Positions 1 to 15,000 of a stretch of DNA of 64,000 nucleotides are shown here, piece by piece. A model generated the notes under the pieces. It was not told the DNA's origin, searched no databases, and saw only the letters and a program-made list of their open reading frames with translations. How positions within the stretch are numbered: the first letter of the stretch is position 1; every line of letters begins with the position of its first letter. A program made the position numbers and the translations under genes. This DNA is from Streptomyces zingiberis (GTDB taxonomy: Bacteria; Actinomycetota; Actinomycetes; Streptomycetales; Streptomycetaceae): NCBI RefSeq assembly GCF_012034935.1, contig NZ_JAATEN010000022.1:1-64000 (forward strand), in the 5' to 3' direction.

Positions 1-1
1 C

Positions 2-3000
2 GGTGGCACGGTCGACCAGTCCGCTTACCGGAAGGTGCTGGTCAGTTCAGCGGTACGGATCGCGCAGCAGCCGGATGCCACGTTCGGCGCGAGCATCGGG
101 ATACCCCATCTCCAGCACGCGCTCGGTCAGGTCACCAAGCTCGGCGAGAACCTCGTCCGGAACGTGCTGGGGAAGCCGACCGGGCCGGTGACGCGGGCCG
201 AGGTGACGCGGGTCCTGTGGGCGATGGCGGGTGCCGCCCGGCGGATGGGCGCGCTGGATCCGGCGTCCACGGAGGCGCTGGGCCGTCCCGTGCTCCACCT
301 GCCGCCCACGGAGCCGTGGACCCCGCAGCGGAAGCAGGAGCTGTGGATCCTCACCGCGCATGCCCTCGCCGTCCACGTGGACGCGGATGACCGGTTCGCG
401 CTGGCGGCTCTGCACCTCGCGGGCAAGGGCGCCTTCGGCCCGGCCCATGTGCTGCGGGAAGGCGGGGCGGTCCGCGGTTACAACTGGAGTGGCGCGGTCG
501 CGCCCGGTGGTCTGGATCTGCGGACCATGGGCCGGGAGACGGCGCCCGGCGGCGCGATGGAGACGGCTCCGGCGGCGTGGACGGCGGAGGGCGAGCCGGC
601 CGAGGTGCTGTCGGTGTGGACGGCGGCCGACCCCAAGGGCATGGTGGTGCTGCGGCTGGCGGACATGCCACCGATGCGCGTGCACGATCAGGAACTCCTG
701 GCGCTGCTCGACCTCGCCCCGCTGCTGCGCACCACCCCCCTCGGTGTCCCGCTCGTGCTGCTCTCCTCCCGCGCCGGTGCGCCGGACCGCCACTCCCCGC
801 TGGCACAGGTGATCACCGACCGCTTCGGCCGTGACACCTGGGCGTACAGCGGTCCGCTGGGCGTGGAGACGCCGCCCGACGGGGCTCCGCTGCGGCTGAT
901 CGAGCGCATCGACCCCGCGACGGGGGTTCCGGGGGTCTGGCGCAAGGCGTGGCTGCGGAAGGAGGCGGCCACGGGGGTGCCGGTCACCTCCGGTACGGCG
1001 ATGGTCTCCTCCCCGCCGGCGGGAGCCGTCGCCGCCGCCGATCCGCTGTTCGCCCCGCAGACGCTGCTGACCGACGACTCCGGCGCCGTGCGCGGCCGCA
1101 ACTGGACGGGCGAGCAGATCACGAAGCTCCGCGCCGACCGGGCGCTCGTCGTCGAGGCCCGTCCGGGGGACGACGCGGAGTTCGTGGAGTCGAACAACCC
1201 CGCTCCCTGGGGCGCGGAGGCGTACCTGGTGGGCGCCGACCGCGTCAGGGGCGGCAAGGTGCGCACCCACGACGGGCAGGTGCTGAGCCGTGCGGACTTC
1301 GCCCGGAAGCTGGCCGCGGATCCCGCCCTGTCCGCGCTGCCGGCCCATGTGCCGGTGGTGCTCGCCATCCCGAAGGCCGGTACCCAGTATCTGGAGCTGA
1401 TGCGGGAGGTCGCCGGCCGGCTCGGGCGCCGGGTGTGGGCGCCGAGCGGCGAGGGCCGCCTGCGTTACGACGCGGACCTCGACGCGCATGTGCCCACCAT
1501 GATCGACCGGGACGAGGACGCCTGGCCCGGGGACTGGGTGCCCTTCGACCCGCCGGCCACCCCCGCCCGGTTCCAGGACCGCGTCTGGACGTCCGTGGCC
1601 GGCCGGACGTTCCGCGACAGCGACGTCATGACGATGCCCTTGGTCACCGAGGGCCGGCGGTTCGGGCGGACGTCGATCGGTGACGAGCTGGCGGGCCGGT
1701 CCTGGGTCCTTCGGCGGTGGTTCAGCCTGCGCAAGCTTCACCACGACGTGCCCACCACCGACGGGCATGTCGAGATCAGCACCGAGGAGCTCATCCCCGA
1801 CCCCGCGGTGTACCTCGCCCACTACCACGGCCAGCCGGGCAGGCTCTATCTCCGGTTGCGCCAGGGCCGGACCGTGGTGCTGAACGCCGCGGACGGCGGG
1901 CTGTACATCGGCGGGCTGCGCGAGGTGCGCGAGGCGCCCGCGGGCCACCGCATCAACCTGGAGGTCTGCTACGGGGCGTCCCCCGGCGACCCGCGCCGGC
2001 CCCAGCGGCAGCACCTCCCGCTGCCCACCGTGGACGACCCGCTGGAGGAGCTCCCCCTCGCCCAGCACGTCGCCAACGTGAGCGGGCGGGAGGTGGACGC
2101 CTACACCACCTCGGTGGGGATGGCGGCCTTCAGCGATGCCCACTTCCTCGTCGACCCGCCGAACGGTGCCCCCGGACGGGTGGTCCGCTTCCGGCCCGAA
2201 CCGTCGGACGCCGAGCTGGAGACCCTGGCCCGCCAGGCGTTTCCCGACGACGAGCCCGGCCCGGTGTCCCCGCACACCCGGCAGGTGACGCTCCGTCTGC
2301 TGCGCGCTCTGCGCCAGGTGCTGGGCGAGGACATCGAGAGCGACCGCGGGGTGGCGGACGGCCGCCACGCGACGCTGCTCGCCGGCATCGGGGCGCTGGA
2401 GACCCTGCGCGACAACGACCCGGACCTGAGCCCGCACACCCCCTTCACCAAGGACCTGTGGACGCTCGCCGCCCGGCGGATCGACGGAGGGGCGTCGGAC
2501 CGGCTCGCCCATCTCCGGGCGCTGGAGACGAGCTGGACCTGGGTGCTCGACCGCCCGGACGCCACGCTCACCGCCGAGCTCGGCGACGACGGACTGACCT
2601 ACGCCGCCGGGGAGTTCGCGAAGCCGGAACGCGAAGCCCGGATCAGGGAGATCCTGGAGAAGCGCACCGGGACGCTGAGCGAGGCGGACACCACGCGGGC
2701 CTTCTGGGCGATGACCGCGGCCTCCGAGGTGCTGCACGGCACCGAGCCGGCGGCTCAGGAGCGCCTGGGCCGCCGTGTCCTCCACCTGCCCACCACGGTC
2801 CCGTGGAACGAGGACCAGCTGTCGGACCTGGGCCTCCTGGTGGCGCGGGCGCACGCCCGGCGGCTGGACAGCGCCGACCCGGACGTCCTGGCCGCCCTGC
2901 ACCTGGTGGGCCTGGGCGCCTTCGCACCCACCGTCCAGATCATGGAAGGCGGCGAGGTCGGCGGCCGGAACTGGAGCGGTGTGCCCGCCCCGGACGGTGT

Positions 3001-6000
3001 CGCCCCGGACCGGATCCGCGCGGTGCGCCTGAGCGGCACCGGCACCGTGACCGATCAGCTCCCGCCGCCGTGGGGCGCCTCGTCCCCCCGGCCCCTGACG
3101 GTCCTGACCGGGCCGGCGCGGAGCGACACCGTGGAGCTCCATCTGCCCAGGGCGGCCGGCCCGGTGCGGGTGCCGGACGCGGAGCTGTGGGCTCTGCTGG
3201 ACCTCGACCCGGTGCTGAGGCCGGCGAAGATCGACACGCCCGCGCTCTTCGTGACCTCCGGCTTCGGGGTGGGGGACGGCGGCTCCCGGACCCAGGCCTT
3301 CTCCGACCGCACCGGCCGCGCCGCCTGGGCCTACACCGGGCCCCTGGAACTCACCGGGGCGGGACCCGGCGCCCCGCTCACCGTCACGGTCCGCCATGAC
3401 CAGAACCTGGGCATGTGGCGCAGGACCACCTGGAACGCCCAGCCGGCCACGGCTGCCCCCGGCATCGTCACGACGGCCGGCCCGGCTTCCCCGGTGGGCT
3501 CCCCGCAGACGGGGCCGGAGACGGGGCCGGAGACGGACGCGCCGGCCGGCCCGGCGAGCGGGACCCCGCGGGAGACCGGCGGTCCGGTCGCCGCCACCAC
3601 CCCCGCCCCGCCGCGGGCGGCCTGGCCCGAGCCGGAGACCCGGCGCGGCCCGGCCGGTACCTTCCACATCGCGCCCGCGGCGCCGCCGGCCCCCACCGCC
3701 CCGTCCGCCGTGCCCGGCCGGGACGGTGACGGCACCGGGGAGCGGGACGCCCGCACCGGCCTCGCCTATCCGTCCCCGGCCCAGATCAACGTCACCCCCG
3801 TGACCACCACCGGGGCCGGACCGGAGGACGCCGGCGGCACCGCGATGGACATTTCCGGAGACGGTCCCTCCGAGGCGGGCCCGGCCTGGGCGGTCTCCTC
3901 CTGGCGCCCCGCCGGCTCCGCGGGCCGGCCGCGGTTCACCTCGATGTACGGGGACCGCGGGTGGCGCCGGCGTTCCACGGCCCTGGAGTACGCGCTGGCG
4001 GGGCTGCTGGGCGGCCTCCCGGACATCTCCGAGATCGCGCGCGACGCCGTGGGCCGTCTGCACGGCGAACTCGTCACCCGGCACGGGGAGGCCGCGGCGA
4101 CGCGCGCCTTCTTCGACCCGGGCGCGGCGCCGGCCGACCCGGCGGCGGCCCTGGCGTGGACGCGCTCCCTGCCGCCCGGCGTGCTCACCCTCGACGAGCT
4201 GATGACGGCGTTCGCCCACGCCGCGTACGCCGGTCCCGGGCTGCCGCCCGGGGTCGCCGGGGTGCTCTCCCGCGCGCCCGGCAACCGGTCGCGGTACGCC
4301 CCGGGCAGCGCCTACCGGGAGGTGCACGACAGCCGCGGGTTCCGCCGGGTGGGCGGGGAGCGGGGCCCGGCCCTGCGGATGCTGCGGACGTACGCGGCCC
4401 TCGGGGCGACCCGGCCGCAGCTGGTGGTGTTCCGCGCCGCCCTCATCGCCTGGCTGATCCCGGCCGACCTCCAGTCCCTCCACGAGATCGTCTCCGACTC
4501 GCACCTGGCGGGTCTCGGGGACGCGGAGGAGCGCACCGTCGCGCTGCGGGACGGCGCCGGGCTGCACGTCTGGGCGTCGAACACCGCCCACCGGTCCGGT
4601 TTTTACGAGTCCCACGCCGACGACCCCCGGATCCAGCACCTCACGGTGCCGCACCACGCGCTCTACGACCGGCGGTACCAGCTCGGCCGCGACGCCACCC
4701 CCAACCGGCTCGCCGTCCCCGACGACCTGATCTCCCTGATCGAGGAGGTCCTCGGCGGCGATCTGCCGGCGCACACGCAGCGCGGCCGGGAACTCCTGCG
4801 CTGGCTCCACCGCTACGGCGACCGGGGCGAGGAGGCGCTGGACCTCCTCACCGCCGCCCACCTGACGGCGCTCTACCTCTACAGCGGCCCCGACTACCGG
4901 CTGATGAAGGCGTACCTCAACGGGGAGCGGTTCGGCCCGGCGATGAGCCGCCGGCTGGTGCGTCTGAGCGCCTGGACGATGACGGTGAAGGCCGCGGAGG
5001 TCGGCCAGCCCGACATGGTCCCGATGGTCCTCCGCCGGCGGGACGCCTTCATGGACCTGTTCGACGCGATGTGGGAGGTGGACGACCTCGCCGCGCGCAC
5101 CCGCGAGGTGGAGCGGCTGCGCCGCCGTGTGGACGCGATGGCCGACCGGGCCCTCGACGAGCTGCGGCTCCACGTCGACATGGCGATCGAGGCGCTGGAG
5201 ATCCTGCCGCCGGTCAACGCCGACGTCTGGTGGGGCGACCGCGGCATTCCGGGCCCGCTGAACGGCCCGCCGGCCGCGGGTCCCATCTACGGGCGCGACA
5301 CCATCACGTTCCCGTTCTTCCGCTCGACCTCCCTGCTGGCCGGGCCGGCGGAGGGCTTCATGCGCCGGAGCAAGGGCACCCCCGGCGGCGCCCACCTCGG
5401 GCTGGTGCACGTCCCGTTCTCGACGGCGCGCGAGGTCACGCCGTTCGTGGTCTTCCTCTCGGAGAACGAGGCCGCGTACCCGCCCGGGGCGGCCTTCGAC
5501 ATCGCCGAGCGCAGCGTGGTCTCCACCGACCCGGACCAGCGGAACTGGTACGAGGCCGTCGTCGCCCGCGAGCGGCCGCCCAGCCGGGGCGGCACCCCCA
5601 CGCCGCGTCCCGGGGCCGCCCTCCCGGACGACCTGTTCACGATCGGCACCCCGGATCCCGGGCGGCAGTGGCCCGCGCCGGTGCTGCGGGAGGTGCGGGA
5701 CACCTCCGGCCGGCTGCTGGGGATGGCGTCCTTCGACCACGGCGACTGGGCCGTGCGGCGCGCGGCGTACGCGGGGCTGGGCGGTGTGTCCGGGTTCGTG
5801 TCCTGGGAGCGGGACGGGGACGGCCCGCCCGTGGCCACGCGGCGGACGCTGCCCGGTGGCGGGAGCGCGCGGGGCACGTTCTTCTACGCCTCGCACGGCG
5901 GCCCGGACGGGCTGGCGCCCGTCACCGGGGACGGCGGCGTGCGGCGGGACGACGGCAGCCTCGTCGGGCACCTGCTGGCACCGTCGGTGCGGGCGGGCGG

Positions 6001-9000
6001 CTTCCGCAGCGTGACGGTGCTGGCCTGCGGTCCCGGCGGGATCGCCCACGGCGAGGCGGCGGCGCGGGCGCGGGCGCGGCGGCTGGCGGACGCGGTGGGC
6101 CTGCCGGTGCACATGCCGGTCGGCCGGTCGGCGGTCACCGTCGGCCAGGACGGCGCGACGGTGGTGCACACCCTGGAGGACCTCCACGGGAACAGCACGG
6201 GCTGGGTGACCGAACACCCGGCCGGCCGGCCCGCGGCCCCGTCACCGACCGCCACGGACGGCTCCCCGGCCACCGTGGCCTATCCCGGGCCGGAGCAGAT
6301 CAACACGGGCGGGCCGGACGCCACTCCGGAACAGCTGGAGGACGCGGAGGCGGCCGGGGGGCGGCCGTGGGCGCTCTCCTCCTGGCAGCCGGCGGGCAGC
6401 CCCGGCCGGGTCCGGTACGCGGCGTTCTACCGGGACCGTGACTGGCGTGCGCTCAGCGTCGGTCTCGAGGACGCCCTCGCCGAGTCGCTGAGCGAGAACC
6501 CCCAGCTCGTCACGGTGGCGCGGGTGGTGACGCGCGGCGTGTACGACCGGCTCGCCGAGCGGTACGGGCCGGAGCGGGCGGCGCGGGCCTTCTTCGCCCC
6601 GGACGCGATGCCGGCGGATCCCGGCGCCGCGCTGGACCGGGTGCTCACCGCGCCCGCCGGGCCGGAGGCCCTGGAAGGGCTCATGATCGCCCTGGTCCGC
6701 GCCGCCTACACGGGCGGCGGGATGCCCGGCCCGGTGGCACAGGCGCTCTCCGGCATCGGGGGCGCGCGTCACGCGGCGGAGAGCGCCTACCGGGCCGTGC
6801 ACGACAGCCGCGGCTTCCGCCGGGTCGGCGGGGAGCGGGGCCCCGCGCTGCGGCTGCTGCGGATGGCCGCCGCGACCCACCTGCCGCCGGCCGCGCTGCC
6901 GTCGTTCCGGGCCGCCCTGATCGCCTGGCTGGTCTCCTCCGACGCGCAGTCGCTCCACGAGGTGCTGCGCGACTCGCACCTGATCGGCATGGGTGACGCC
7001 GCCGAACGCGCGGCCACGGACCAGGACGGCGCCGCGCTCCACACCTGGGTGGCACCGCACTTCACCGCCGCCGGACTCCTCGACGGCGGCGACGACCTCC
7101 CCGACGCCCTGATCCCGCCGCACCAGGCCCTGTACGAACGCCGCATGACGTTCCCCCGGGCGGTCACCGGGACGATGGACATCCCCGGCATGCTCGTGAA
7201 CATGACCGAGGCGGTGCTCAGCGGCCACCGCCCACGGGGCCAGGAGCACGACAGGGTGAAGGTGCTGAGCGCGTGGCTCAGGAGGCACGGCGAGCGCGGC
7301 GCCGAGGCGCTGGAGCGACTCACCCCGGCCCATATGACGGCCCTGTACCTCTACAGCGCGGCCGACTACCGGCTGATGAAGGCACTGCTCAACGGGGAGC
7401 GCTTCGGCCCGGGCATGAGCCGCCACCTCGTGCGCCACCAGGTGTGGGAACACCTCGAGTTGGCGATCGGGGACGGGAACACCGAGACCCTGCCGCTCAC
7501 CGTGATGAACCACCCCGATTTCGCCGAGATCCACGCGGGCCTGCGCGAGCTGGCCGAGGGGCCGGATGCCGTCGGCGGGACCGCCGCCCGGTTGCGGCGC
7601 CGGGTGGACGATCTGGCGAACCGGGTCCACGACGAGCTGCGGCTCCACATCGACATGGCGGTCGAGGCGCTGGAGATCCTCCCGCCGGCCGGAACGACCG
7701 TCTGGTGGGGTGAGCGTGGAGCGCCCGGACCGCTGCACGCCCCCGCGGCGAACGGCCCGGTCTACGGCTCCGGGACGATCGATGTGCCGATCTTCCGCTC
7801 CACCTCGCTGGTGGAGCAGAGCGCGCTGGAGTTCGCGCAGTCCGACATGGGCGTGCCCGAGCGTTCGCACCGCAAGCTGATCGAGGTGCGGGACTCCACC
7901 GCGCGCGACGGGAGGCCGTTCTTCAAGTTCATGGCGGAGGGCGAGGCGCTCTACCCGCCGGCCATGCGGTTCGGCGTCGTCTCCCGTGAGCCGGACACCC
8001 GTACCGGGCCGTACCCGATGCTGCGTGAGGTGGTCACCGAGATCACCCCGCTGCCGGAACTCACCGGCGCCGACGATTCCTCCGGCCCGCTGCCCTACGC
8101 TCCGGCCGCGTTCGGCGACTCCGTGGACGACCTGTTCGACCTCGACGCCGGCAGGGACTCCGCGAGCGACTCCGGGATGTCGGACATCTCGCACCTGTCC
8201 GACGACCCGGCGGCCGATTCCGTCCCGCCCGCGGTGGTGCTGCGGGAGGTGCGGGACGCGTCCGGACGCCTGCTCGGGGTGGCGTCGTTCGACGACGGGG
8301 ACTGGGCGGTACGGCAGGCGGCCTACGGCCGGCTGGGCGGCGCGTCGGAGTTCGTCTCCTGGGAGCGGGACGGGGACGGCCCGCCCGTGGCCACCCGGCG
8401 GGAACTGCCCGGCGGCGGGAGCGCCCGCGGCACGTTCTTCTACGCCTCGCACGCCGGCCCCGACGGACTGGCAGCGGTCACCGGGGACGGCGGGGTCCGG
8501 CGGGACGACGGCGGGTACGTCGGGCGGCTGCTGGCGCCGGCGATCCGGGCGGGCGGCTTCCGCAGCCTGACGGTGCTGGCCTGCGGCCCGGCCGGCACCG
8601 CCGTCGGCGCCACCGGGGGCGTGGCCCTGGCGCGGGCGCGGGCCCGGCGGCTGGCGGACGCGGTGGGGGTGCCGGTGCATCTGCCGGTGGGCCGTGCCGC
8701 GGTGACGGCCGGTGGGGACGGCCCGGCGGTCCTGCACACGCTGGAGGACGGGGCCGGCCGGGCCACGGACTGGGTGACGGAGTACCCCTCCGGACGGTCC
8801 GCCGGGAGCCCGCCGAGGCCCACCTCCGGTCGCGCCGCCCGCGCCGGAATCACCTATCCCGGCCCCGCGCTCGTCAACTCCGCTGTCGACGGTGACGTCG
8901 ACATGAGCTCCGGGCCCGAGTCCGGCGAGGTGTCCGGATCTTCTGAATCCTCGGGGTCCCCGGAATCCTCGGGCTCCCCGGAATCCTCCGGCTCCTCCGG

Positions 9001-12000
9001 GTCCTCCGGCTCCGGTGCCGCGTCCGCCGTGATGTCGGACGAGGGCCTGCTCTTCGTCCCCGCCTTCGGCGCGGCGCCGGACGCCGACGTGGTCTTCAGC
9101 TCCGACTCCGGCGAGGCGTCGGACAGCCACGTGGTCTTCGGCCACGACTCCGACGAGGCACCGGACCTCGTCATGGACTCCGGGCCCGAGTCCGGTGAGG
9201 TCTCGGAGTCCGACGGGGAACCGGACGACGCGCCGGACGCCGGCACCACCACCGGCCGCGCGCCCGGCCGCGCCGACAACGGGCTGCCCTTCCACACCTC
9301 CTCCTGGCGGATCACCGGCTCTCCCGACGTGCCGCGCTTCACCGGTCTCTACGGCAGCCCCGCCTGGCGGCAGCGGAGCGTCGAGTTCGAGTTCGCGCTG
9401 GCGAACGCGCTGACGATGGACCCGACCGTGCTCGCCGCGGCGCGGCAGGCGCTCGGCCGCGCCCACCACTTCCTCGCCCAGCGGTTCGGGGCCGAGGCGG
9501 CGGCCCGCACGCTCGTCCCGCCGTCCGACCCCGCGTGGCAGCAGACCGGCGACCCGGTCGGCCGTCTGCTCGGCCCGGCGGCCACCGCCGAACTGCACCA
9601 GGTCATGGCGGCCTACGCGAACGCCGTCTTCGCGGGCGCCCAGGCCCAGGGGACCGTGCACGGCGCGCTGCCGGGCCGGATCTCCTACGACGGCCGTCCC
9701 GTGATCCCGCTGAACCGCGCCGAACGGGGGCAGTGGCAGCAGCACGACGCCCTCGGCTTCCGGCAGGCCGGCGGGGTGGACGGGCCCGCCCTCTGGCTGC
9801 TCCAGGCGGCCCGTGAACTCGGCGCGACCGACCCCGAGCTGGGCGCCCTCCGCGCCGCGCTGATCGCCTGGGCCGTCCCGGCCGGCCTGCACTCGCTCCC
9901 CGAGGTGCTCCGCGCCCTGCACCGGCTCGGCCTCGGCAGCCGCGAGGAGCGCTGCGCCCTCTCCCTGGACGCCGCCCGGATGCACAACTGGGTGCGGGAC
10001 CACTTCGTCCCCTGGGAGCGGGTCCCCGGCGACGAGCAGGGTCAGGCCCTCGCCCACCGCCTGCGCTCCCCGCACACCGCCGTCTACGGCGAGGTGACCC
10101 GCTACCCGGAGACCGCGACCGCCAGCGTCGAGGTTCCGGGCGGGCTGGAGGCCATGGTCCGTGAACTCCTCGTGCCCGGCTCCCCGCAGGTCACCGACGT
10201 GGAGCGGATGGCCGTGGCGCAGGACTGGCTGGCACGGCACGGTGCCGCGGGCCGCGCCGCGCTGCTGAGGCTCACCCCCGCCCACATGGCCGCCCTCTTC
10301 ATCTACAGCCTCCCCGACTACCAGCTCATGAAGGCGTATCTGAACGGCGAGCGGTTCGGCCGCGGCACCACCCGGTGGCTGCTGCGCACCGTCGCCTGGA
10401 AGACGGTGGTGAAGGGCGTCGACGCGGCACAGTCCTGGGAGCACCACGTGCCCCTGACGCTGCGCATGTACCCCGGCTTCGGCGAGATCATGAGCGACGT
10501 CATGCACCTGGGCAGCCTGGACCTGAGGGACCCGGAGACCGCGTGGGTGCGGCGCCGGCTCGACACCGTCGTGGACCGGTTCAGTTTCGATCTGCGGCTG
10601 CACATCGAGATGGCGGCCGAGGCGCTGGAGCTGCTTCCCCCGGTGGCGCGCACCGTCTGGTGGGGCGACCGCGGCGCGCCGGGCCCCCTGACGGGGCAGC
10701 CGGCCGGTCCGACCCAGAACCTGATCATGGTGCCGTTCTTCCGCAGCACCTCCCTCGGGGAGGACGAGGCGCTGGACTTCGCGCTGGACACCCGCCCCGC
10801 GCCCTCGGGGACCCACCGCCAGCTCACCGAGGTTTCCGACTCCTCGGCCCGGGACATCTCCCTGTTCTCCCGGTTCCTGAGCGAGACGGAGGCGCTCTAC
10901 CCGCCCGCCAGCCTCTACCGCCAGGAGAGCCGGACCCTCCGCCGCACCGAGGGGCGGCGGTTCGCGCACGTCCGCGTCCGTGAGGCGCGCGACACGCCGT
11001 GGCCCGTACCGGCCCGGCCCGTCCCGCCGGAGGGCGACGGCCTGCGGCTGTCCCTCCTCTACGCCGACCCGCGTTGGCCGGTGCTGCGCGCCGAGTACGA
11101 GACGGCCCTCGGCCGGGTCCTCACCCTCGACGGGGCCGTCGTCGCCGGGGCGCGGTCCGCCGTGCTCGCGCTCCACGCCTACCTCGCCGGGCACGTCGGT
11201 CCCGCCGCGGCGGCCTCGGCGTTCCTCCCGGCCGTGGACCCCGGGACCGACCCCGAGGAGCGGTTCGACGCGCTGACCGACGAGGACGCCGGCGTGGACA
11301 CGGACACGCTCATGGCGGCGTTCGCGTCCGCCGCGTACGGGTCGCCGGCCGGCCCGTCGCACCCGTCGCTGCGCCTGCTGTGGCAGGAACGTCCCGGGCT
11401 GCGGCCCGACGACGTGCCCGCCACGGCGCCCGAGACGGAGGACCACCCCTGGAACGGGCCCTGGTTCCGGGACCGCCACGACCAGCTGGGGCACCACGTC
11501 GGCACCGGCCACGCCACCCGGGTGGAGTGGCTGCTGCGGGCCTTCCGGAGCCTGCCGGGCACGGACCCGGCCGAGCTGTCCGCGCTGCGCACCGCCCTGA
11601 TCGCGACCCACCTCGGCGGCGGCACCCACTCGCTGGCCGAACTCCTGGAGGCCGCGCACCGGGCCGGGGTGCGCGAGGAGACCGAGCCCGTGCCGGCGCA
11701 GACCGAGGCGGCCCGGCTGTACCTGTGGGCCGACGCGGTCTTCGACCCCCGCCACCGCGTCCGGACCGAGCCCGCCCTGAGCGAGGAGTTCGGTGACGAC
11801 GGCACCCTGCGGGAGCAGCTCATCCCGCCGCACCAGCGGCTGTACCTGCGGACCACCGCCTGGCTCCGCCCGTGGATCACCGCCGGCGCGGCCGAGCCGG
11901 CCGCCATCACCGCGTTCGCCCGGCTGGAGGGCTCCACCTGGAGCGGGGCGGACCTGGCCGCCCTTCCCTGGCCGGCGGGCCCCGAGGCGCGGAGGCGGCG

Positions 12001-15000
12001 TGCCGCGCGGCGCGCCTGGCTGCTGCGGCACGAGAGCCCCGCGCTGCTGCGGAACCTCACCGCGGCGCACGTCCCCGCGCTCTACCTGATCAGCGGGCAG
12101 GACGCCCTGCTGACCGACCCGGAGCTGACCACCGGGCCCGGCTCGCTCGACCGGCTCCGTGACGCCCTGGGCAAGCTGGCCCTTCGGGACATCCCGCGGG
12201 GGGTGCCGGAGCAACGGTGGTCGCTGTTCCTCCTGCGCGACACGCGGTTCCGGACGCTGGTGCGCCGCGCCGCGTTCCTGCCGCCGGACATCCCGGACCG
12301 GCAGGCCGTCCTGGACGGGATCGCCCGGGAGGCGGCGGACCGCGCCACCGGGCTCGCCGAGGGGCTCCGCGGCGAACTCGCCGTCCTGCGGCGGATGGCC
12401 GGCGAGGCCCTCGGCCTGCTGCCGCCGCTGGACACGGCCGCGTACTGGCACACCTGGGAGCCGGGGAGCCTCGCGGACGCCGGTTCGGCCATGGCGGGGC
12501 TCACCTTCACCAAGCCCGCCTTCGACACGGTCACCACCTCCCGGGAGACCCTGGCGCGGGCCCTGCGGACGCCGCCGCCCGGTGAGCACCACCCGGTGGT
12601 CTACGAGGTGCGCCGCTCCTCCGCGCGGGACGTCGCGCCGTTCGGCCGCAACCCCGGCGTCCGGCAGGCCCTGTACCCGCGGGAGACCTCTTTCCAGGAA
12701 GTGGCCCGGGAGGTCCGGTACGACGCCGCCCTCGGCCGCGACCTGCTCCACGTCACCGTGCGGGAACTGCCCGCCCCGCCCGCCGGGCAGGCGTGGGACC
12801 GGGAGGTCCTCGTCCGCCCGGTGATGCGGCCCGACGGCAGCTGGGCCGGCGTCACCGGTTACACCGTGCAGGAGGCGGCGGAGCGCCACAGCGCCCTGCG
12901 GACCTTCCCCGAGCTGAGCTACTTCAAGTACTTCGACACCGAGAGCGGGACCTGGGAGGCCGACCGGGTGCCGGTGCCCTGGGAGCGCGGCGCGCTGTTC
13001 TTCGCCGCCCCCGGCGACGGCCGGCTGGTCCGCCTCGCCTCCCGCGACGGCGCCAAGCTGGTCACCGCCGGTCAGGCGGGTGACCACGTCCGGGAGTTGC
13101 TCCGCGCCCACGACCGGCCCCGGCCCGCCGCGCTCGTCGTCCTCGGCCCGCCCGCCGGGGCCGGCCCGCTGGCCCGGCGGATGGCGGACCGCTCCGGGGT
13201 CGACACCGTCGGCGCGACGGCGCCCAGTGAGACCTACGACCGCGGCTCCGGCGCCGTCCCGCCCTTCGGGCTGGAAGTCGCGCGCGACCCCGGGCTGCCC
13301 GCGCCCCGGTGGCTCGTCCACACCCCGGAGCCCGGCGAAGGCACCGGGGGCGGGGCGCCGCGCGACCCGTGGCACCACACCGACGGCCTCGCCTCCCTCT
13401 ACGCCGATCCGCGCTGGCCCGTGGCGAGCCGGGCCTGGGAGCGGGCGCTGGGCCGCGCCCTGGCCGGTGACACGGCGGTCCTGGCGGCGGCCCGCGACGC
13501 CGTACGCAGGCTGCACGAGTGGCTCGCCGACCGGTACGGCGCGGAGCGGGCCCTGTCGCTGCTCCTCCCGGAGACCGTCACGGGCCGGGAGAACCAGGAG
13601 ACGGCCCTCCGCCGGACGCTGGACCCCCGGGGAGACGCCGGGCTGCCGCACCTGATGTCCACGTTCGCCAGGGGCGCCGGCCTGACCTCGTGGTTCAGCG
13701 CCCCGCCCCCGCCGGATCAGGAGGGCAACTGGTACCGGGATCTCCACCACGACCGCGGCTTCCCCCTGGCGGGCGGCCCGGCCCGGCCGGCCGTGGACGC
13801 GCTCACGCGGTACGCGCGGCTGCCCGGGGTGCTCCGTGCCGACGTCCTGGCCTTCCGGGACGCCGTGGTCGGCTGGCTGCTGCCCACCGGCCGCCACACC
13901 CTCGTCGAAATCCTGCTCGCCTCCCGCGAGGCCGGGCTGGGGGACACCGCCGAGCGCGCCGCGACCACTGGTGACGCCGCGCACGTCCACCGCTGGGCCG
14001 AGGCCACCTGGAACCCGGCCGCGCGGCTGGGAGCCGCACTCGGTGGGCTGCGCCTGCCCCACCGGGCCCTGTACGCCACCGGAGCCGGCCGCCCCGACCC
14101 GCGGGCCTCCGGTGGCCTGGTCCTGCCCGACGGGCTCGCCCGCTCCATCCGCTCCGGTGAGGAGAGGCTGGCCGGGGACTTCGACCCGGACGGGCTGCTC
14201 GACCGCGACGACGCCCTGCACGACTGGCGGCAGCGGCACGGCGGCTCCCCCCTCGACGGCCTGGACCCCGCCCACGTCACGGCCCTGCACCTGCTCGGCG
14301 GCCCCGACGCGGCCCTGTTCGCCGAGGACGCGCCCGTGACGGCGGCCCAGCGCGCCCTCGCGCCCGCCCTCGCCGGTGACCTCACCCTCCCCGTCGTGAT
14401 GCTGAGCCAGCCGGAGATCCTGCGCCTGGCCGAGCGCGCCCGGGCGCTTCCCGCGGACGGCCCCGGCCGCGCCCAGCTGTTGCCCGCCCTGCGCCAGGCG
14501 GTCGCCGCCGCGGACAGCCGGCTCCGGGCGGAGACACGGCAGCACGCCGCCCTCGCCGCCGAGGCGCTGGAGCTGCTGCCCCCGGTGCGGGAACGCGTCT
14601 GGTGGGCGGGCACGCTCCCCGGCACCCTGCCCGAGCCCTCCGGCGGCCCGGACCGCACCACCGGACTCACCGACGGCACCCCGCGGTCCGTCGCGACCGG
14701 CCGGTTCCACGTGGCCCGGCTGGAGTCGGGGATCGCGCTGGAGCAGCTGTGGGCCCGGGAGCCGGCCCGCGGCCACCACCCGGTGCTCTTCGAGGTGGAG
14801 CGCTCCTCGGCCCGCGACATCGCGGTCTTCGCCGCCGAGCCGCTGGACGGCCCGGTGGCCTACGCGGAGCCCGCCGACTTCACCGTCCTGCGGCGCGCGA
14901 TCCGCACCGACCCGGACACCGGCCGCGTCTACGAGCACCTCCTCCTCGCGGAGACCCCCGCCACCACGGCCGCGCACACCACCGGCCCCGTCACCGCCCT

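Noticed and set aside
47..6217. A 2,056-codon minus-strand open frame over the first modules
   Set aside because: Same shadow effect. No ribosome site, no recognisable domain, and the sense strand holds clear repeated domains.
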